Made by a program: the position numbers and the translations under genes. A stretch of DNA of 64,000 nucleotides from Mesorhabditis belari (lineage: Eukaryota > Nematoda > Chromadorea > Rhabditida > Rhabditidae): assembly GCA_958450365.1 (NCBI GenBank), contig CAUEEP010000925.1:1612001-1676000 (forward strand), read 5' to 3'. The notes under the pieces were generated by a model. That model did not search any database. It was not told the DNA's origin and was given only the letters and a program-made list of their open reading frames with translations. This document shows, piece by piece, positions 24,001 through 34,045 of this stretch. The first letter of the stretch is position 1. Each line of letters starts with the position of its first letter.

Positions 24001-26997
24001 AAAAAGACTCAAAAAAGCCTCAAAAAAACCCTTTCTTTTCAGTTAAGTACCTAAGAAACTTGTAGCTTTACTTGAAAAATGCAAAATTTAGCTGAAAACG
24101 AAAGATTTTCTAGGGAAAAATGACGATAAAGCAGAGGATTTCGGTTTTAAACGAGCTCACTCAAATTTCTCGCTTAGTTTTTTCTGGTTTTGTTTTATTT
24201 TGACGGAAAATGAAACTATGGAGGTCACAGGAAAGAAATTTGGAAAAAGATTGAAAAAAAGAACTATTTGAAAAATTTGTAATTGCAGCCGAGCGTCAAC
24301 AACTGCTGAGCGCTGAGACGAAAGCGGTGGTGGTGAAATCGAAAAAAGAGGGTTTAAATGCGTTGGATGAGTACCGGTCAGTGAAATGGAAGGGGTTTTG
24401 GCTTTGAAAACAGTTTTAAACGGGTTTAAACGGTTTTAAACGGTTTTAAACGGTTTTAAACGGTTTTAAACGGTTTTAAACGGTTTTAAACGGGTTTAAA
24501 CGGGTTTAAACGGGTTTAAACGGTTTTAAACGGGTTTAAACGGGTTTTAAACAGTTTTAAACGGTTTTAAACGGTTTTAAACGGGTTTAAACGGTTTTAA
24601 ACGGTTTTAAACGGTTTGAAATCATTTTTAAACTGTTTTAAACAGTGTTTAAACAGTTTTAAAATCGTTTTAAACAGTTTTAAATCGGTTTTAGACAGTG
24701 TTAAACAGTTTTAAAAGGTTTGAAATCAATTTGAAATCAGTTTTAAACGGTCTTAAACAGTTTTAAACAGTTTTAAACAATTTTAAATCAGTTTTAGACA
24801 GTTGTAAACAGTCTGAAATCAATTTTAAACAGTTTTAAACAGTTTTAAACATTTTCAAACAGTTTTAAACAGTTTTAAACGGTTTTAAATCATTTTCAAA
24901 CAGTTTTAAACAGTTTTAGACAGTTTGAAATCAGTTTTAAACAGTCTTAAACAGTTTTAAATGGTTTGAAATCAATTTTAAACGGTTTTAAACAGTTTAA
25001 AACAGTTTCAATCAATTTTAAACGGTTTTAAATGGTTTTAAACGGTTTTAAACGGTTTGAAATCATTTTTAAACATTCTTAAACATTCTTAAACATTCTT
25101 AAACAGTTTTAAACACTTTTATTCAATTTGTGAACTTGCCGAAATTTAGACGAAACAAATCTCGAGCCTCCGAAGTTCCCCGTCAATCTCGGCAACTATT
25201 AAGTCGACTGAGCACCTCGGAAATCGCAGAGATTCTGCGGAAAATTCAGGACGCTATAGCTGGTGAGCTGAGCGGTTTTTTTTAACGTTTCAATCTACTC
25301 TAGTTTTCTGTGTCTCTAGTTTTTCTCAATAAAGCTGCGATTAGATTAGAAAAGTTATCGTTTTACCGTTTTCAATTGCAGGGAAAAACGGCGAGTTAGT
25401 GCGGCTGCTGATCGAAAGAGACACTTTGCATATGGAACACGACTCTTTGCTCGTTGACATCGATGATTTTCAGGTAAAGCTTAGAGTTGACTAGGGAAAA
25501 GTCGTTGAGCTGGAAGTTGATCAGCTGAAATGATAGCTTATCCGAAATGACAGCTTATCGAAAATCAGATAAGCTAATCACAAACAGCTAGAATTGTTTG
25601 AAACAGCTAGAATCAGCTAGAACCAGCTAGAACCAGCTAGAACCAGCTAGAGCCAGCTAGAACCAGCTAGAACCAGCTAGAACCAGCTAGAACCAGCTAG
25701 AACCAGCTAGAACCAGCTAGAACCAGCTAGAACCAGCTAGAACCAGCTAGAATTGTTTGAAATCAACGAGAAATCTCGTCTTTATTGTAAGCAAATAAGT
25801 CTGAAAATCAATCTAAAAATCAATGAATCTTTCATCAATCCAAAACTTAATCAAAAACAAATCGTTTGTCCAGTGTAGGATTCGAACCCACCAGGAAAGG
25901 GATTCGATCGTTTTGTAGACAATCACACTAACCACTAGACCATCAGGGCCGTTTGGAAGGGAAACGGAAACTCATTTTATATCAACTTTGAGGCAAGAAA
26001 TCTTTAGTTTGAGAAAAAACTCTTCAGCTAGGTCTTAAGCTGAGTGTACGTTGCCCTTCCAAAGGCGGTCGTGGTCTATTGGTTAGTGTGCTCGTTTACA
26101 AAACGAATCTCCTTTCCCTCTACGAGGGTTCGAATCCCCGGTTGCCTTTTTAATAAGAATTTTGATTTTCCTACTTGTTCACTTTATTTACAAGCCAAAT
26201 TTTGCAATGAAACGAGATGTGAAATGTCAAGGGTTCAATCCCGTTGGCTAGATTCAATCCCGTTGGTTAGTTTCAATTCGTTCTTTTCCCCAAATAGGTT
26301 TTTCTCTTTTCTACATTTAGAACTGTTTTTCGATTCTTTGTACGACATTCTTCTTTCGAATTTCCCCATTTTTGATTCCAGGAACACGAGGCCGAAGCCC
26401 CAGCCTTGGATTTGAAACGACTTTTCCATCTGCAAGAAAAACCGGAAGAAATTGTCGAGCTCAAGAAAGGAAATTGTTTGAAAGTTGGTTTTTTTGAGGG
26501 AAAGGAAGGAAGCCTTTGTGAAGGAAGGAGGCCTTTCTAATCTTGAATTCAGGATTCACCGAAGGAAGGAGGCCTTTCTAATCCTGAATTAGGGCCTAGC
26601 CCTGGTAAGAAGAAGCGCAAAACATTTTCTCAATTAGAAAGGCTTCCTCCCTTCGGTGAATCCTAAATTTTGACTCAATTCGATCAAAACTAGACTAAAA
26701 TGATTCGATTTTAGTCATTTCTTTCACTTTTTAGAGCTTTTTTTGTAGTTTTTTAGCTTATTTTGTACTTTGCTTAGCTTATTTTGCGAATTTCAGCCAA
26801 TTCCTGCCCGACCGAGTCGCCCGAAAACCCTCGAAACGTCGAATGGAGTGCAAAGGAAGCCAAGCAAGGCGTCGAGCCAAGCGTCAAGCCAAGCGTCAAG
26901 CCAAGCAACGAGTTTCTTGACTGAAAACTTGCCATCACCATTCGCTCAACTTTCTCCCTCAAAAATCTTGTCTAACTTTAGGATATTTCGGCGGTGA
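18061..26997 (+). CDS. SCHIP1: SCHIP1 (schwannomin-interacting protein 1) homologue
   Basis: Cytoplasmic coiled-coil scaffold; in animals the family binds the NF2 tumour suppressor schwannomin/merlin and acts in Hippo signalling and axonal cytoskeleton. Twelve exons: 18061-18348, 18560-18705, 19194-19320, 19533-19673, 21716-21835, 22800-22854, 23426-23551, 24289-24376, 25150-25262, 25382-25473, 26382-26483, 26797-26997; phases agree and give 532 residues. Diagnostic parts: [13 protein letters not shown] (exon 1), acidic Ser-rich exons 2-3, [11 protein letters not shown] (exon 4), [14 protein letters not shown] then [20 protein letters not shown] (5-6), and the C-terminal coiled coil with [20 protein letters not shown] (10). 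The start follows GGTGTCATTTCCAG (cut at 18054), a likely trans-splice site. An optional intron inside exon 1 (18147-18187) would stay in frame. The last two exons extend past the usual family end and are less certain. Introns hold at least six unrelated minisatellites and four tRNA-like sequences. Confidence 0.85.
18811..18883 (-). tRNA. tRNA-like sequence in SCHIP1 intron 2
   Basis: Minus strand: A box GTGGCGCAGCCGGCAGCG, excellent T arm (CCGGG TTCGACT CCCGG), but neither acceptor nor anticodon stem pairs fully. It is roughly head-to-head with the copy at 18991. Confidence 0.5.
18991..19062 (+). tRNA. tRNA-like sequence in SCHIP1 intron 2
   Basis: A box GTGGCGCAGTGGAGAGCGCG and T arm CCGGG TTCGACT CCTGG. 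The anticodon region (TTTTTTACGG) is not a clean 5-bp stem with 7-nt loop. Likely a pseudogene or SINE. Confidence 0.45.
19790..20430. repeat. 13-bp minisatellite CTTTTGATCCAAA
   Basis: About 48 copies alternating CTTTTGATCCAAAT and CTTTTCATCCAAAT in SCHIP1 intron 4, broken once near 20010 by ACTAATCGTTGTTGGGATCC. Confidence 0.95.
20432..20480 (+). pseudogene. Duplicated start of SCHIP1 exon 3
   Basis: GATTCTAGACTTGATGACGA and the next 20 or so bases repeat 19187-19225, including its TTCTAG acceptor, then diverge. It lies in the next-but-one intron, and including it would bring stop codons, so it is a non-functional partial exon copy or a decoy acceptor. Confidence 0.7.
20905..21385. repeat. 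72-bp tandem repeat, each unit with a GTGNNNTCCAG box
   Basis: Box starts at 20990, 21063, 21135, 21208, 21279 and 21351 (spacings 71-73 bp), plus a diverged copy at 20918. Consensus around the box: TTTTAGATAGGGTGCCTTCC then AGCTTGAG. Located in SCHIP1 intron 4, sense strand. The period is half that of the other arrays. Confidence 0.9.
21890..22760. repeat. 19-20-bp minisatellite GAAGCTTTTTGAGGAAGATT
   Basis: More than 40 copies in SCHIP1 intron 5. The long minus-strand frame of some 300 residues ([16 protein letters not shown] repeats) is a by-product of a unit that avoids stops. Confidence 0.95.
22900..23425. repeat. Array C: four units that duplicate the SCHIP1 exon 7 acceptor
   Basis: TTCTGGATGTCAC boxes (minus-strand acceptor type) at 22961, 23102, 23253, 23394 (spacings 141, 151, 141). 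Units alternate in similarity (1 with 3, 2 with 4). The second contains AATTTCAG then AAAGCGATGACAAG (cut at 23133), nearly the real exon 7 border at 23425. Confidence 0.9.
24410..25115. repeat. 10-bp minisatellite AAACGGTTTT
   Basis: Around 65 copies of TTTTAAACGG/TTTTAAACAG fill SCHIP1 intron 8. The unit is partly palindromic (TTTAAA core), so it can pair with itself. Confidence 0.95.
25612..25752. repeat. 10-bp minisatellite AACCAGCTAG
   Basis: About 14 perfect or near-perfect copies in SCHIP1 intron 10. Confidence 0.95.
25870..25951 (-). tRNA. tRN­A-like sequence with long variable arm
   Basis: Minus strand: D arm TGGTCTAGTGGTTAGTGTG; anticodon stem-loop ATTGT CTACAAA ACGAT with all five pairs; a variable region of about 15 nt; T arm GTGGG TTCGAAT CCTAC. 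The formal anticodon is ACA. The acceptor stem pairs poorly. The long variable region on a non-Ser/Leu body recalls nematode V-arm tRNAs, but this is only a structural resemblance. Confidence 0.55.
26063..26147 (+). tRNA. tRNA-like sequence with long variable arm
   Basis: Acceptor AGGCGGT pairs with GTTGCCT (with G-T wobbles). D arm TGGTCTATTGGTTAGTGTG, anticodon arm CTCGT TTACAAA ACGAA (four of five pairs, formal anticodon ACA), long variable region, T loop TTCGAAT. Related to the minus-strand copy 110 bp upstream. Better preserved than most in this window. Confidence 0.55.
26500..26780. repeat. Short duplication GAAGGAAGGAGGCCTTTCTAA
   Basis: In the last SCHIP1 intron: AAGGAGGCCTTTCTAATC and GGATTCACCGAAGGAAGG recur, and AGAAAGGCTTCCTCCCTTCG at 26636 is an inverted copy. 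No coding. Confidence 0.6.
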
Positions 26998-27035
26998 ACT
27001 TGATTCATTTCAAATTTAATTCAAAAAATTTTTTG

Positions 27036-27116
27036 ACCGATCCCGGGATCGAACCCAGACCCCTCCCTAGAGCTTCCGACCGGCAACCAAACGCGCTAAC
27101 CACTAGGCCATCCACC
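27036..27116 (-). tRNA. tRNA-like sequence, type II shape
   Basis: Minus strand: GGATGGCCTAGTGGTTAGCG, variable region of about 20 nt, T arm CTGGG TTCGATC CCGGG. The anticodon stem is unclear. A flanking block of about 70 bp (27115-27190) recurs at 27455-27530 beyond the next tRNA-like copy. Confidence 0.45.
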
Positions 27117-27343
27117 CACAGTCCTCGCCCATCAGAAAAGCCGTTTTCAACCCCCCGTCCCTCAAATTTCACAGTTTTTTTTGATAAATCTTTATTTTTT
27201 TTCTCTTAAAATCACGCGAACTGAGATCAACGAAAAATAAGCCGAAAGAGAGAATAATTAAGGCTAAATAAAAAGCTTTTCATCAGTTCTGGATGTCACT
27301 AAACAGTTAGCAATTCTTAGTTCCTGAAAATCGATAACTTTTT

Positions 27344-27412
27344 CGATGGCGCAGTGGGGAAAGGCTTGATTTTCGAGGCCGACGGTCGCTGGTTCGACTC
27401 CGGCCGCCGCCA
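27344..27412 (+). tRNA. tRNA-like sequence
   Basis: CGATGGCGCAGTGGGGAAAG D region and T arm GCTGG TTCGACT CCGGC, ending CCGCCGCCA. Shares T arm and D arm with the copy at 12190. Anticodon stem irregular. Confidence 0.45.
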
Positions 27413-27419
27413 AAAGTTT

Positions 27420-28180
27420 TAGCTTTCTGTCAATTAAGGGATTTCGGCGTACAGCCAGCCATCAGAAAGGCCGTTTTCAATCCCCCGCCCCTCAAATTTC
27501 ACAGTTTTTTTTGGATAAATCTTTTTTTATTTAGAATTTTTCGAAACTTTTGTAATTTTTACAAATTTGAACTCTTCAATGGGTATTTTTTCGCTTTCAC
27601 AATCGTTTTTTTTTTCTTTATTTCAACAAAAATCCCCAATTTTTTGGTGCTTTTCTTTGATTTTTTAGGCACTTTACATTGAAAAATATGGAAATTTCAG
27701 ATTTTTCTTTATCTTTTTCCAATTTTTATCAATCGATTCGATAGTTGTGTGGATTTAGAAGTGATTTAGAAGTGATTTGAATTGATTTTCTTTTCATTTT
27801 CCTCAGTTTTCTGTCATTTTCCTCATTTTCTGTCAAAAATTTCGTCTTTTCTGATCCGGTTTCCCTGAGTGATCAAAAATCAAAGCAATAAATGACTTCT
27901 AAAAACGGAAACCATCATCGAAAATCACATTTTTGGCTAATCTGGATGCCACAGAGAAAGAATAGAAAGAGAAATTTTGAAAAATCACAATTTAAAAGAA
28001 AAACAAGATCAAGAGAGCTTATCAATCGTTTTTGAGCTCAATTTACATATTGAATTAGTGCTTTAATGAGATTTTGAACTTTTGGAAGTCACACTTCAAC
28101 AAGCTGACAAGTTTAGGCGAAAATTTGGACCCGGTTCAGTTACCCAATTTTTCTTGGTTGGGCAATAAAAGCGATTCGGT
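27420..28180. other. Gene-free, with three CTGGANGTCAC boxes
   Basis: AT-rich. Minus-strand boxes at 27289, 27942 and 28082 (the last pair 140 bp apart). GGTTCAGTTACCCAATTTTT, similar to nematode SL1, lies at 28135. Confidence 0.45.
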
Positions 28181-28384
28181 TAGATTTTGTCAAAGGCCGC
28201 TAAAACTTTCCACAGATCCCTAGTGCATTCCAATTTGAGTTTTGACAAAGCTAAACAAGCTGCTTTCCTGTCCACAGAACCACTTCAGAAGACGGACTTG
28301 GATCAGCAAAACGATTATCAGCAAGAAGGAACACAAAGCGAGGATTGTTTAGAGTTGGTGCTTGAACAACTTTCTTGATTTCAT

Positions 28385-28545
28385 TGAATTCAACTCTCTG
28401 GCAACTCTCTGGACCTTAATCCAGTGGATTTTTTTATATGGAGCGTTCTTAAGGACTTTTTCTATATAGAGCTTGTTCAAAACCCCATAGAAACGTCAAC
28501 TCATTGAAGAAAGAGCTTGACAAAGCCTGGCAAACACTTGATATC
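28385..28545 (+). pseudogene. Tc1/mariner transposase fragment
   Basis: Encodes LDLNPVDFFIWSVLKDFLY, then in another frame SLKKELDKAWQ: the C-terminal catalytic block (SPDLNPxD-FxW type) of a Tc1/mariner transposase. Surrounding stops and a frame change show it is dead. A related inverted copy is at 45830-46010. Confidence 0.7.
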
Positions 28546-28930
28546 CTTTAATGACCACCATAGAAACGCCTACAAGCCTCCAAGCTCTAGAAGCGCCTAC
28601 AAGCTTGCAAGTTGGTGGACTGTTGGACAATTGGACTGTTACTGGTTTCACTGGTAATTTGACTTCTAATTGTTACATGTTGATAAAGGAAAGTTATCAA
28701 AACATCAAGCCTAGGACCTTAAATTTATGATAGCTTTTCCTTTTTTGATCATTGAGACAATAAGAACTTGTTTTGATTCAACTGAACTCAAAGATTTCTC
28801 AAGAAAACGAGCACTCCAATGTTTTGAGACAATTCACTAAGAAAGAAAGAAAAGAAACAAAATTTTTGAGAATCCTGGAACGCACATCAAAGCAAGCAAG
28901 AAGTTTTTCAGCTTTTCAGCAAAACTCGGA

Positions 28931-29003
28931 ACCGCTACTGGGATCGAACCCTCGACCCTCAGAGCGCTAGCCAAGCTCACTAACCACTCGGCCATCTTGC
29001 ATC
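28931..29003 (-). tRNA. tRNA-like sequence 3' of DUF273 gene 1
   Basis: Minus strand: GCAAGATGGCCGAGTGGTTA, stem GAGC...GCTC, B box GGGTTCGATCCC. A truncated copy lies at 45476, inside an inverted duplicate of this locus. Confidence 0.45.
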
Positions 29004-29056
29004 AACATCAAAACGCTTTAAAAATACTGCAAATTTCAAATATTTATTCTAAATCT

Positions 29057-32000
29057 CTAAATCTCTTCAGTTTCCTCGTCAAATACAAGCCCGGTCTTGG
29101 TCCAGTGGCAATCCGGCACTTTTTCCACGTCGAATCTTCTCGAGAAGCGTTTCTCCAAAATTTCTTCATTTTTCGTCTTTATTACCCAAGTATCCAACCA
29201 TCTGGAAGTCACTTGAACTGATTAAAAAACAACTTCAACTTACTTTCTGATTTCTTTCTCATCGATTTCGAAGCCTGGTCTATACCGCCAAAGTTCTGCC
29301 TCTTTTCTTAAAGCGCAATGACTGAAACAAATAATTGATTGGTTAATTGGCTAAGCTGGAAGTCACCAGAGAACGTCATTATGAACAAAAACGGAAAATC
29401 GCAGCTTGTAGCTACGCGACTTTCCGTTTCCATTGCTAATGACATTTCCGCAAAATGCCTATTTCTTAAAGTTTGGCTCTTTTTTAGATGTTGTGACTGC
29501 CAGATGGAAGATTCGTATAAGTTTTGAACCAATTCAGTGTTTAGAACCTGTTAAAAGCTGTAGATACCTGAGATTGTGAAAAGCTTCATTGGTGAATTGA
29601 TAATCCCACCAACCGAACTCACCAGGTCGACTCCTTTGGCTAGAAATGATTGCTTTCATGCTCGAATGTTTAGTAAATCCTCACCTTTCCTTCCAATTAT
29701 GAAAGATGAAATCGTTTCGGCTGAATTTTCCCTCAGTCAACCATCCATCTCGCACATAAGAATAGGATTTTCGCAAAAACTTGATCCCCGGAATGTTCCG
29801 GTTGTCAAGAAGATCCCTGACGCAAACCTCGTAAAGATAAAGCCAGCAGTCTCTTCTGAAATCAGCTTGACAATCCAAAGAGCCGAAAACTCACTTCGCT
29901 AATTCCCACCAATATTCGCATTTTGTCAGATTTGCCTCAAGTTCCGGGAAGTAATTGCGAATAATTCCACTCTAAATCAGCTTTTAAAAGGTGAATAGAG
30001 TCGTGTTTAAGATCCAGGATTGTTTCCAGGCTTGTTCCAGCTCATTTCAAGGGTTTTTAAGGCCTGGAAAACGTTTTTGAGAAGTTGGCCAGGTTTTTGG
30101 CCTCTTAATTGAATCTGATTAGATAGAAAATGAAATTTCGGGCGAACTGGAGGGCACGATATAGGGATTTGAAAAGAAATGAGGAATTTGCGGTAGGTTA
30201 AATAGTGACTCAAACTACCGTACCCCCGGAGTACTGTAACTAGTCGTAGATAAAAGAAAATGAGCTAAAACGCTTGTGTGGCATCCAGGATTGACAAATC
30301 AGGCAAAAAAAACTTAGAGTCACTATATAAAAAATCGCTAATTGGCTACTGTCGGAAACTAGCGTCGTTTTTTTCTTTTTTGCACTGCAATTTTGCAATA
30401 AAACTCTTGTGTGACATCCAGGATTGACAAATAAACTTTGGCCTGGCCTGGTCTGTCTGAGGTTTTGGGTATTTCTTCTCTTAGTCACTAGAAAACCAAA
30501 GGCTCTACTCTGGGCCAGGTTTGTTCAAGTCTACTGGCCTGATTCTGACCTGATCCTTGCCCTAGTACAGCCTGTTAGTCCTCAACTGATCAGCTTCAGC
30601 TGAGTTGTAGTCAGCTCAATCTTTAAGCTCAAGCTCAACTCAAATTAAATTGCACCACATTGGTGACATTCATTCAAAAGCTGGCTTGGGCAACTTATTA
30701 AAGCTCAGGCTTAGGCTGGCTTGGACTTAGTGCGAAGGCTAGCGGCTTGCGACTACGGCTAGCGGCTAGCGGCTAGCGCCTAGCTGAGCTAGTTTGGGCT
30801 GAACCCCCATTTTCTGGATCTCAGCCCGTTCCCGGAGTTAGGCTTAGGCTGAAACTAAGCTCACATGAATCGCCGCATTATCGCGTCCATATCTTCCTCC
30901 ATACTCTGTTTCACTTTTCGCCCACATCATCAAGAAATCCCGGCCACGTGGATCATTTCTAAACTAGAGTGAAATCTCTTTAAACTGCCTACCTAACAAT
31001 ATATGATCCAGCCATAATCTCCGAGTTCATCACCCGATTCGTTAACACCAGAAAGGTTGAAGGGTTTGTTGGGATGAATTCGTCGATTTTTTGGTTTGGG
31101 TTGATGATGCCTAGAGGGGAAATGTTGGCTATGGGATTGCAGAGGATTGCAGAGGATTGCAGAGGTTTAAGCAACATGCAACAATGAGAAATCTCCCCCT
31201 GAACTCACCCATATCCGCATCCAGCATCACAAACCATTCATGTTCCGTCGTATTCATGAAGTTCGCCAGAATACAATGTCGCTGATGCATATACTGAATG
31301 ATTTCCCAGTCCTTTCCTTTCCGCCAAACTCACATCTTCCATTGCACATCCTTTCACATTCTCCTCGTCATTCACGATCAAATAATAAGGGATTTCTCTT
31401 GATTCACAATAGCAAGCTAGTGATTTCTGAGCTGATTCGTACTCGTCAAGATTCGAAAGACTTTCCATTAACACAACGAAAGCATAGAGACCAGTCTGAA
31501 CTTTTCAAAGCCTCAAAAAACAAGGTCCAGCTGAGTCTCTGTGAGCTGAGCCTCCCTGGACCTTGTTTTCTGGATCTGAGCCCAGCTTTCAAACCTTGTT
31601 CTTAGATGAATTCGTCAGCTGCTGGAGAAATAGACCAAGTGGATTGGTTCGGTGTTTTGGTGGGGAGGTAAAGCCTGAAAAATCGATGAGTGAAACGATT
31701 CGAGTTTTGCAGATATAGAGCTAGAGATAGAGCTAGAGATAGAGCCAGAGATTGATTGCAACGCTGGATTGCAATCCTTGATTGATTGTAATGCTTTAGA
31801 AGCTAGATTTAGGATAGAAACGTGGCTTGGGCCGGGCTAGATCTTGATCTTGATCTGGCTTGATCTAGACCAGATCTAGTCAGGTCAGCAGGTCTAACAA
31901 TAAGCCTAAAGTAGGAGTCAAATCCTGGCCAAATCCTAGCCAAATCCTAGCCAAATCCTAGCCAAATCTTTGGTTTAAAGTCTGGCTAAACCCAAGCCAG

Positions 32001-32408
32001 ATCTTTGGCTTAAAGCCTGGCCAAACCTGGCCAAATCTGGGCCAAATCTGGGCCAAATCCTGGCCAAATCTGGGCCAAAAGCAATGCTGATTGTTTTAAA
32101 TCTCTTCAGTTTCCTCGTCAAATACAAGCCCGGTCTTGGTCCAGTGGCAATCCGGCGTCAAGTAGGAGTCAAATCCTGGCCAAATCCTAGCCTGATCTTT
32201 GGCTTAAAATCTGACCAAATCCTAGCCAAATCCTGGCCAAAGCTCTGGCCAACTCCCGTCTGGCATTGGTTGTCAAAAACCTGCCATAAAACTTACCACA
32301 ATATTCGAAGAAAAGAACAAACATAAACAGTAAAAGGAGCGCAATCAGTAATCTCCTTTTCTTCAGAATTCGACATAAAAATAGTAGCTTGATATTTGAA
32401 ATTAGCAT
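29057..32408 (-). CDS. DUF273 glycosyltransferase-like protein, gene 1
   Basis: Nematode DUF273 family, thought to be GT-A-type glycosyltransferases; the substrate is unknown. Eleven exons: 32408-32297, 31674-31595, 31495-31334, 31293-31209, 31110-30993, 30958-30865, 29971-29895, 29855-29685, 29639-29568, 29321-29244, 29201-29057; phases close to 397 residues. Exon 1 is a type II signal anchor (KKRRLLIALLLLFMFVLFF), placing the enzyme in the secretory pathway, probably the Golgi. Landmarks: YCESREIPYYLIVND, QRHCILANFM, EWFVMLDADMG (DxD metal/nucleotide motif), NRVMNSEIMAGSYIVR, RDNAAIH, LYEVCVRDLLD, SYVRDGWLTEGKFS and a C-terminal DCHWTKTGLVF. The last intron is 42 nt and ends AGTGACTTCCAG, the box repeated in the window's arrays. 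Exon-by-exon paralogue of gene 2 at 39620-34046. Confidence 0.9.
31905..32260. repeat. GCCAAATCCTA minisatellite enclosing an exon fragment
   Basis: Tandem variants of CCAAATCCTAG and CCAAATCTGGG in intron 1 of DUF273 gene 1. Inside it, 32099-32153 is a near-identical copy of part of that gene's last exon (29060-29115). Confidence 0.85.
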
Positions 32409-32769
32409 TTAAACTTTCAAAAAAGCAATGCGAATCGTTTCTCTGACGACCAGAAACGACAAAATGAGGAAATTGATTAGGGAAATGAAGCCTAAGCCTA
32501 AGCATTTCACCTGCCAAATTTCTATAGCGGATAACTACCGAATTGTTAATTAATTTCTCACCATTTTCCTTTTAATTTTAATTCGGATAAATGAAAGGGG
32601 GAAAAAAGAAAGGGGAAAAAGAAAGGAGATAAAAGAAAGGGGATAAAAGAAAGGGGATAAAAAGGGATTTTGTTTTCCTCAATTTGTAGTACTTTTCTTG
32701 AATTGTCATTCTTGTCACACTTTTAAAGTTTAATTTTCTAAAATCCTGAATCTATTGAACTTTTTAGAT

Positions 32770-33495
32770 ATCGTGACATCCAGATTGGGGTTATTTCTTC
32801 GAAATTACAGACTTTACTTGGCAAATTTTCAAAAATTCGATGAGAACTTAGAGCTTCCAAAAATTTTTTTCAATCTTGGATTTCACAAAATCTATTAAAC
32901 TTTTTGGATACAGTGACATCCAGATTGAAGTTATTTCTTGGAAATTACAGACTTTATATGGAAAATTTTTCCAAAAATCGAGGAGAACTTGAAAATCCAT
33001 CAGAAATTTTTTTAAATCAACGATTTGAGTTTAAAATTTCAAATCTTTCAACTCTGTGACATCCAGATTGAACATATTTGCTAGAAATTATAGACCAGAT
33101 TTGAAAATTTTTAAAAAAACCAAGGGGATCTTGAAAGTTCTAAAAAAACTTTTTTTAATTCTGGATTTCACAAAATCTATTGAATTTTTTAGATACAGTG
33201 ACATCCAGATTGAAGTTATTCCTTAGAAATTACAGACTTTATTTGGAGGATTTTCAGAAAATCGAGGAGATCTTGAAAGTTCTAAAAAAACTTTTTTTAA
33301 TTCTGGATTTCACAAAATCTATTAAACTTTTTAGATATAGTGACATCCAGATTGAAGTTATTCCTTAGAAATTACAGACTTTATTTGGAAAATTTTCAAG
33401 AAATCGAGCAGTACTTGAAAATTCTTCAAAAACTCAGAAGTTCTTTCGAATTCTAGCTCAATTCTAGCTATTTCAACTCTGTGACATCCAGATTG
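32770..33495. repeat. Array D: six 141-bp units with GTGACATCCAG
   Basis: Box starts at 32773, 32913, 33056, 33198, 33340 and 33481 (spacings 140, 143, 142, 142, 141). Most units also carry TTCTGGATTTCACAAAATC about 35 bp before the box; this is the same box on the other strand with one change, so each unit can form a 12-bp stem. It lies between the two DUF273 genes. Confidence 0.95.
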
Positions 33496-33499
33496 AACA

Positions 33500-34040
33500 T
33501 ATTTGCTATTACATTGAGTTAAAAGGCTAAATATCTATGTTAAAATGCTCAATGCTCTGCTAAGATATCAGTTTTCCATCAGGAATGAGATTTTCAGATC
33601 TCTAAAACTAAAAGAGTTAACGCAAATGATTCCGATTTTGATTTAGTATCGTTAAAGTACGAAAAAACCCATAAAGAGGCTGAAAAAAGGCTAAAAACGA
33701 AAAGATAGAAATATTTTTTTTTGATTTTTGATTATTTTGGTCTATAGAATAGGTAAAATATGAGAATTCGCAATTTCATCGTTTTGTTTTGTTTTGTTAT
33801 TTGCTATTTGCTAGAATTCTATAGATATTTCTTTTAGTTTTCAATTGCTAAAAACAAATTTCCTTTCCTTTTATAAACACAACGAAAAAAAATCACAGAA
33901 AAGACGAAAAACCCGTTTTTTTTTGGTATCCGTACTCTTTTAATAAACAAAATCTTGAAAAAAATAGCTAAAACCAGCTAAAAAACGAAATAGAATTGAA
34001 AATATCCATCATTCATGTAGTTTAAAACAGTTTAAATCAC
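33500..34040. other. Intergenic between the DUF273 genes
   Basis: AT-rich (TTTTGTTTTG run near 33780). Nothing recognised; should hold the terminator of gene 2. Confidence 0.4.
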
Positions 34041-34045
34041 AGTTT

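Noticed and set aside
29175..29195. SL1-like ATTACCCAAGTATCC
   Set aside because: It lies in coding sequence of the last DUF273 exon (LDTWVIK), so the match is probably chance.
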